This document shows, piece after piece, positions 62,974-64,000 of a stretch of DNA of 64,000 bases. Within the stretch, counting starts at the first letter, position 1, and each line of letters starts with the position of its first letter. The notes below the pieces were generated by a model, which was given only the letters and a program-made list of their open reading frames with translations, searched no databases and was not told where the DNA came from. Source of the stretch: CAZOVB01 sp964583095 (GTDB taxonomy: Bacteria > Planctomycetota > Phycisphaerae > SM23-33); contig CAZOVB010000012.1 in the NCBI GenBank assembly GCA_964583095.1, positions 1 to 64,000 on the forward strand. The letters run 5' to 3'. The translations under genes were made by a program, and so were the position numbers.

Positions 62974-63999
62974 TCAGTTCCTGTCGAGGAAGATCCTCGC
63001 TGCCCAGTCCTTGTCCGGTTTGTCTCGCCAGGGCGGTCCGGGCAGGGCAACCCAGTCGCCGCCGGGTAAGCGGGAGCCGGGGGACCATCTGCCCTTGACC
63101 GGATCGAACCACTGGAGCGTGAAGGTCTTTCCCTTCGCCCCGGTCAGGTCCAGTTCTCCCGTGCCTTCAGAGACATCGGGCCAGTAGATGGCATACTCCA
63201 CGCCTCCCTGGGCGAGCACTTCAGGTCGTCGGCCCCGGGGGAACTTGCCCCGCACCAGGTCGTCGGCCGGCTTCATCCGCTGAGGCTCAATGCTCTGCAT
63301 GAACGTCAGGGCGTAGCCGATGTAGCGCAGGCCCTCGTCCATCTCCCGCATGTCTTCGATGTCCTGGTCGAGCGAATGGCGGTTGTTGGCCGTTTTTACG
63401 TACAGTTCGAATCCGCCCGCACCGGAGAGATAGATCGGCCAGACCCACTGATCCCGTACGGACGGATAGCCGTCGTCGGGATCGGAGCTGTTGAGTACGC
63501 GCTGTCCCTCGTCGACGGAGACCACCCACGCAGCGCCGGCCTCCTGTGACCGCTGGAGCCATTGCTCCACGTAGTTTCCCAGGCGATTGCCGCGGTCGTG
63601 AAGCTGCATGGACATCATGGTCACCGCATGCTCTCCCAGCAGCGGTTTGTAGACGTTCTCCACCCCGCGCTTGGAACTTTTCGTGTGGATCGCCACCGGA
63701 TGGCCATAAACGTCCAGCGACTGGATGTACCTGGCAAAGGTCCTTCGTTCGTCGGTGGAGAAATCATTCTCCTCGCCCAGGTTCCACTGCAGACCCGGAT
63801 GATGGGCGAAACGGGCGATGAGCTCGCGGTAGAAGAGTTTCCGCTCGTCGGTGAGGTAGTCTCCGTTCTCTCCGGCGGATTTGACGCGCCCGAAGAAATT
63901 TTCATTGCGCTTTTCGGTCTCGGCCAGTTGGAAATGCAGGAAGATGCCCAGCTTCTGGGCATGGGAGAATACGATGTCCCACTGGGCCAGCTTGCTCAG
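62974..63999 (-). CDS. Putative glycoside hydrolase, DUF5060-like (C-terminal part, cut by window edge)
   Basis: The last 341 codons of a gene that continues past the right edge. The frame is open through 63999 with no stop. The visible part looks like the TIM-barrel end and the C-terminal beta-sandwich of the DUF5060/apiosidase-like glycosidases: an IFLHFQLAETE strand, QWNLGEEND with a likely catalytic glutamate, TMMSMQLHDRG, AGAAWVVSVDE, and a C-terminal domain ending GRWSPGSRLPGGDWVALPGPPW in two parts. It would act on plant or algal polysaccharides, but the specificity is unknown. The gene sits 94 bp before a sulfatase on the same strand, supporting a shared catabolic role. Confidence 0.72.
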   Translation of the reverse strand: MSKLAQWDIVFSHAQKLGIFLHFQLAETEKRNENFFGRVKSAGENGDYLTDERKLFYRELIARFAHHPGLQWNLGEENDFSTDERRTFARYIQSLDVYGHPVAIHTKSSKRGVENVYKPLLGEHAVTMMSMQLHDRGNRLGNYVEQWLQRSQEAGAAWVVSVDEGQRVLNSSDPDDGYPSVRDQWVWPIYLSGAGGFELYVKTANNRHSLDQDIEDMREMDEGLRYIGYALTFMQSIEPQRMKPADDLVRGKFPRGRRPEVLAQGGVEYAIYWPDVSEGTGELDLTGAKGKTFTLQWFDPVKGRWSPGSRLPGGDWVALPGPPWRDKPDKDWAARIFLDRN

Positions 64000-64000
64000 A

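Noticed and set aside
63621..63962. Apparent frameshift in the glycosidase at the right edge
   Set aside because: Reading the true frame codon by codon from 63696 to 63999 shows no stop; the other frame is a shadow, so the gene is simply cut by the window edge.

Overview
This is a GC-rich, gene-dense bacterial chromosome segment that most resembles a planctomycete of the Phycisphaerae type. The evidence is three DUF4159 proteins (two fused to squalene-cyclase-like repeats), two Cys-type sulfatases, a MoxR ATPase, a separate VWA/BatA-like protein, a huge TPR protein with a metallopeptidase motif, a DUF3524 glycosyltransferase and a DUF5060-like glycosidase. An anaerobic or micro-oxic diazotrophic lifestyle is suggested by the nif genes, a clostridial-type 2[4Fe-4S] ferredoxin and formate-tetrahydrofolate ligase. 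I found no rRNA, tRNA, CRISPR array, insertion sequence or prophage. Taxonomy is inferred from gene content only.

Layout. 1-3.9 kb: the end of a nif cofactor operon (nifN, nifB, a 2Fe-2S ferredoxin, nifV, a glutamine amidotransferase). 3.9-8.4 kb: an outer-membrane barrel protein and a giant MscK-like channel on the minus strand. 8.4-14.2 kb: an intergenic region with two terminators and a candidate small RNA, an ankyrin lipoprotein, a VWA membrane protein overlapping a THUMP-like methyltransferase. 14.2-18.3 kb: a LysR regulator, NAD-type isocitrate dehydrogenase, and a HIT/dGTPase pair. 18.6-21.7 kb: a double-DUF4159 protein and a polysaccharide flippase. 21.7-26.4 kb: a tightly overlapping RND efflux operon (adaptor, pump, PII-like partner) preceded by a compact hairpin RNA. 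26.9-32.6 kb: a Ca-binding EF-hand protein with a small partner, MazG-like, the TPR peptidase and a ferredoxin. 32.9-38.9 kb: cysK, a PHP phosphoesterase, lexA with a long leader and a palindromic operator, maf and DUF192. 38.9-44.8 kb: an RsbU-like phosphatase, small membrane proteins, an isochorismatase-like protein, prmC and a YwgA/HD pair. 44.9-49.9 kb: an ABC exporter, fhs and a CCA-adding enzyme. 50-64 kb: a sulfatase, a CDF transporter with acylphosphatase, ilvE, the two cyclase-repeat/DUF4159 proteins divergent from moxR, a DMT transporter, a QTMAN-like glycosyltransferase, a second sulfatase and a truncated glycosidase.

How the genes fit together. The nif genes make the NifB cofactor, the NifEN scaffold and homocitrate for the iron-molybdenum cofactor; the nitrogenase structural genes presumably lie just left of the window. 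The sulfatases, the glycosidase, the flippase and the DUF4159/MoxR set suggest use of sulfated polysaccharides and an elaborate envelope. The points I find most worth following up are two small two-hairpin RNAs with C-rich, anti-Shine-Dalgarno-like loops, a palindrome overlapping the probable lexA promoter, and the envelope gene set built from DUF4159 modules.
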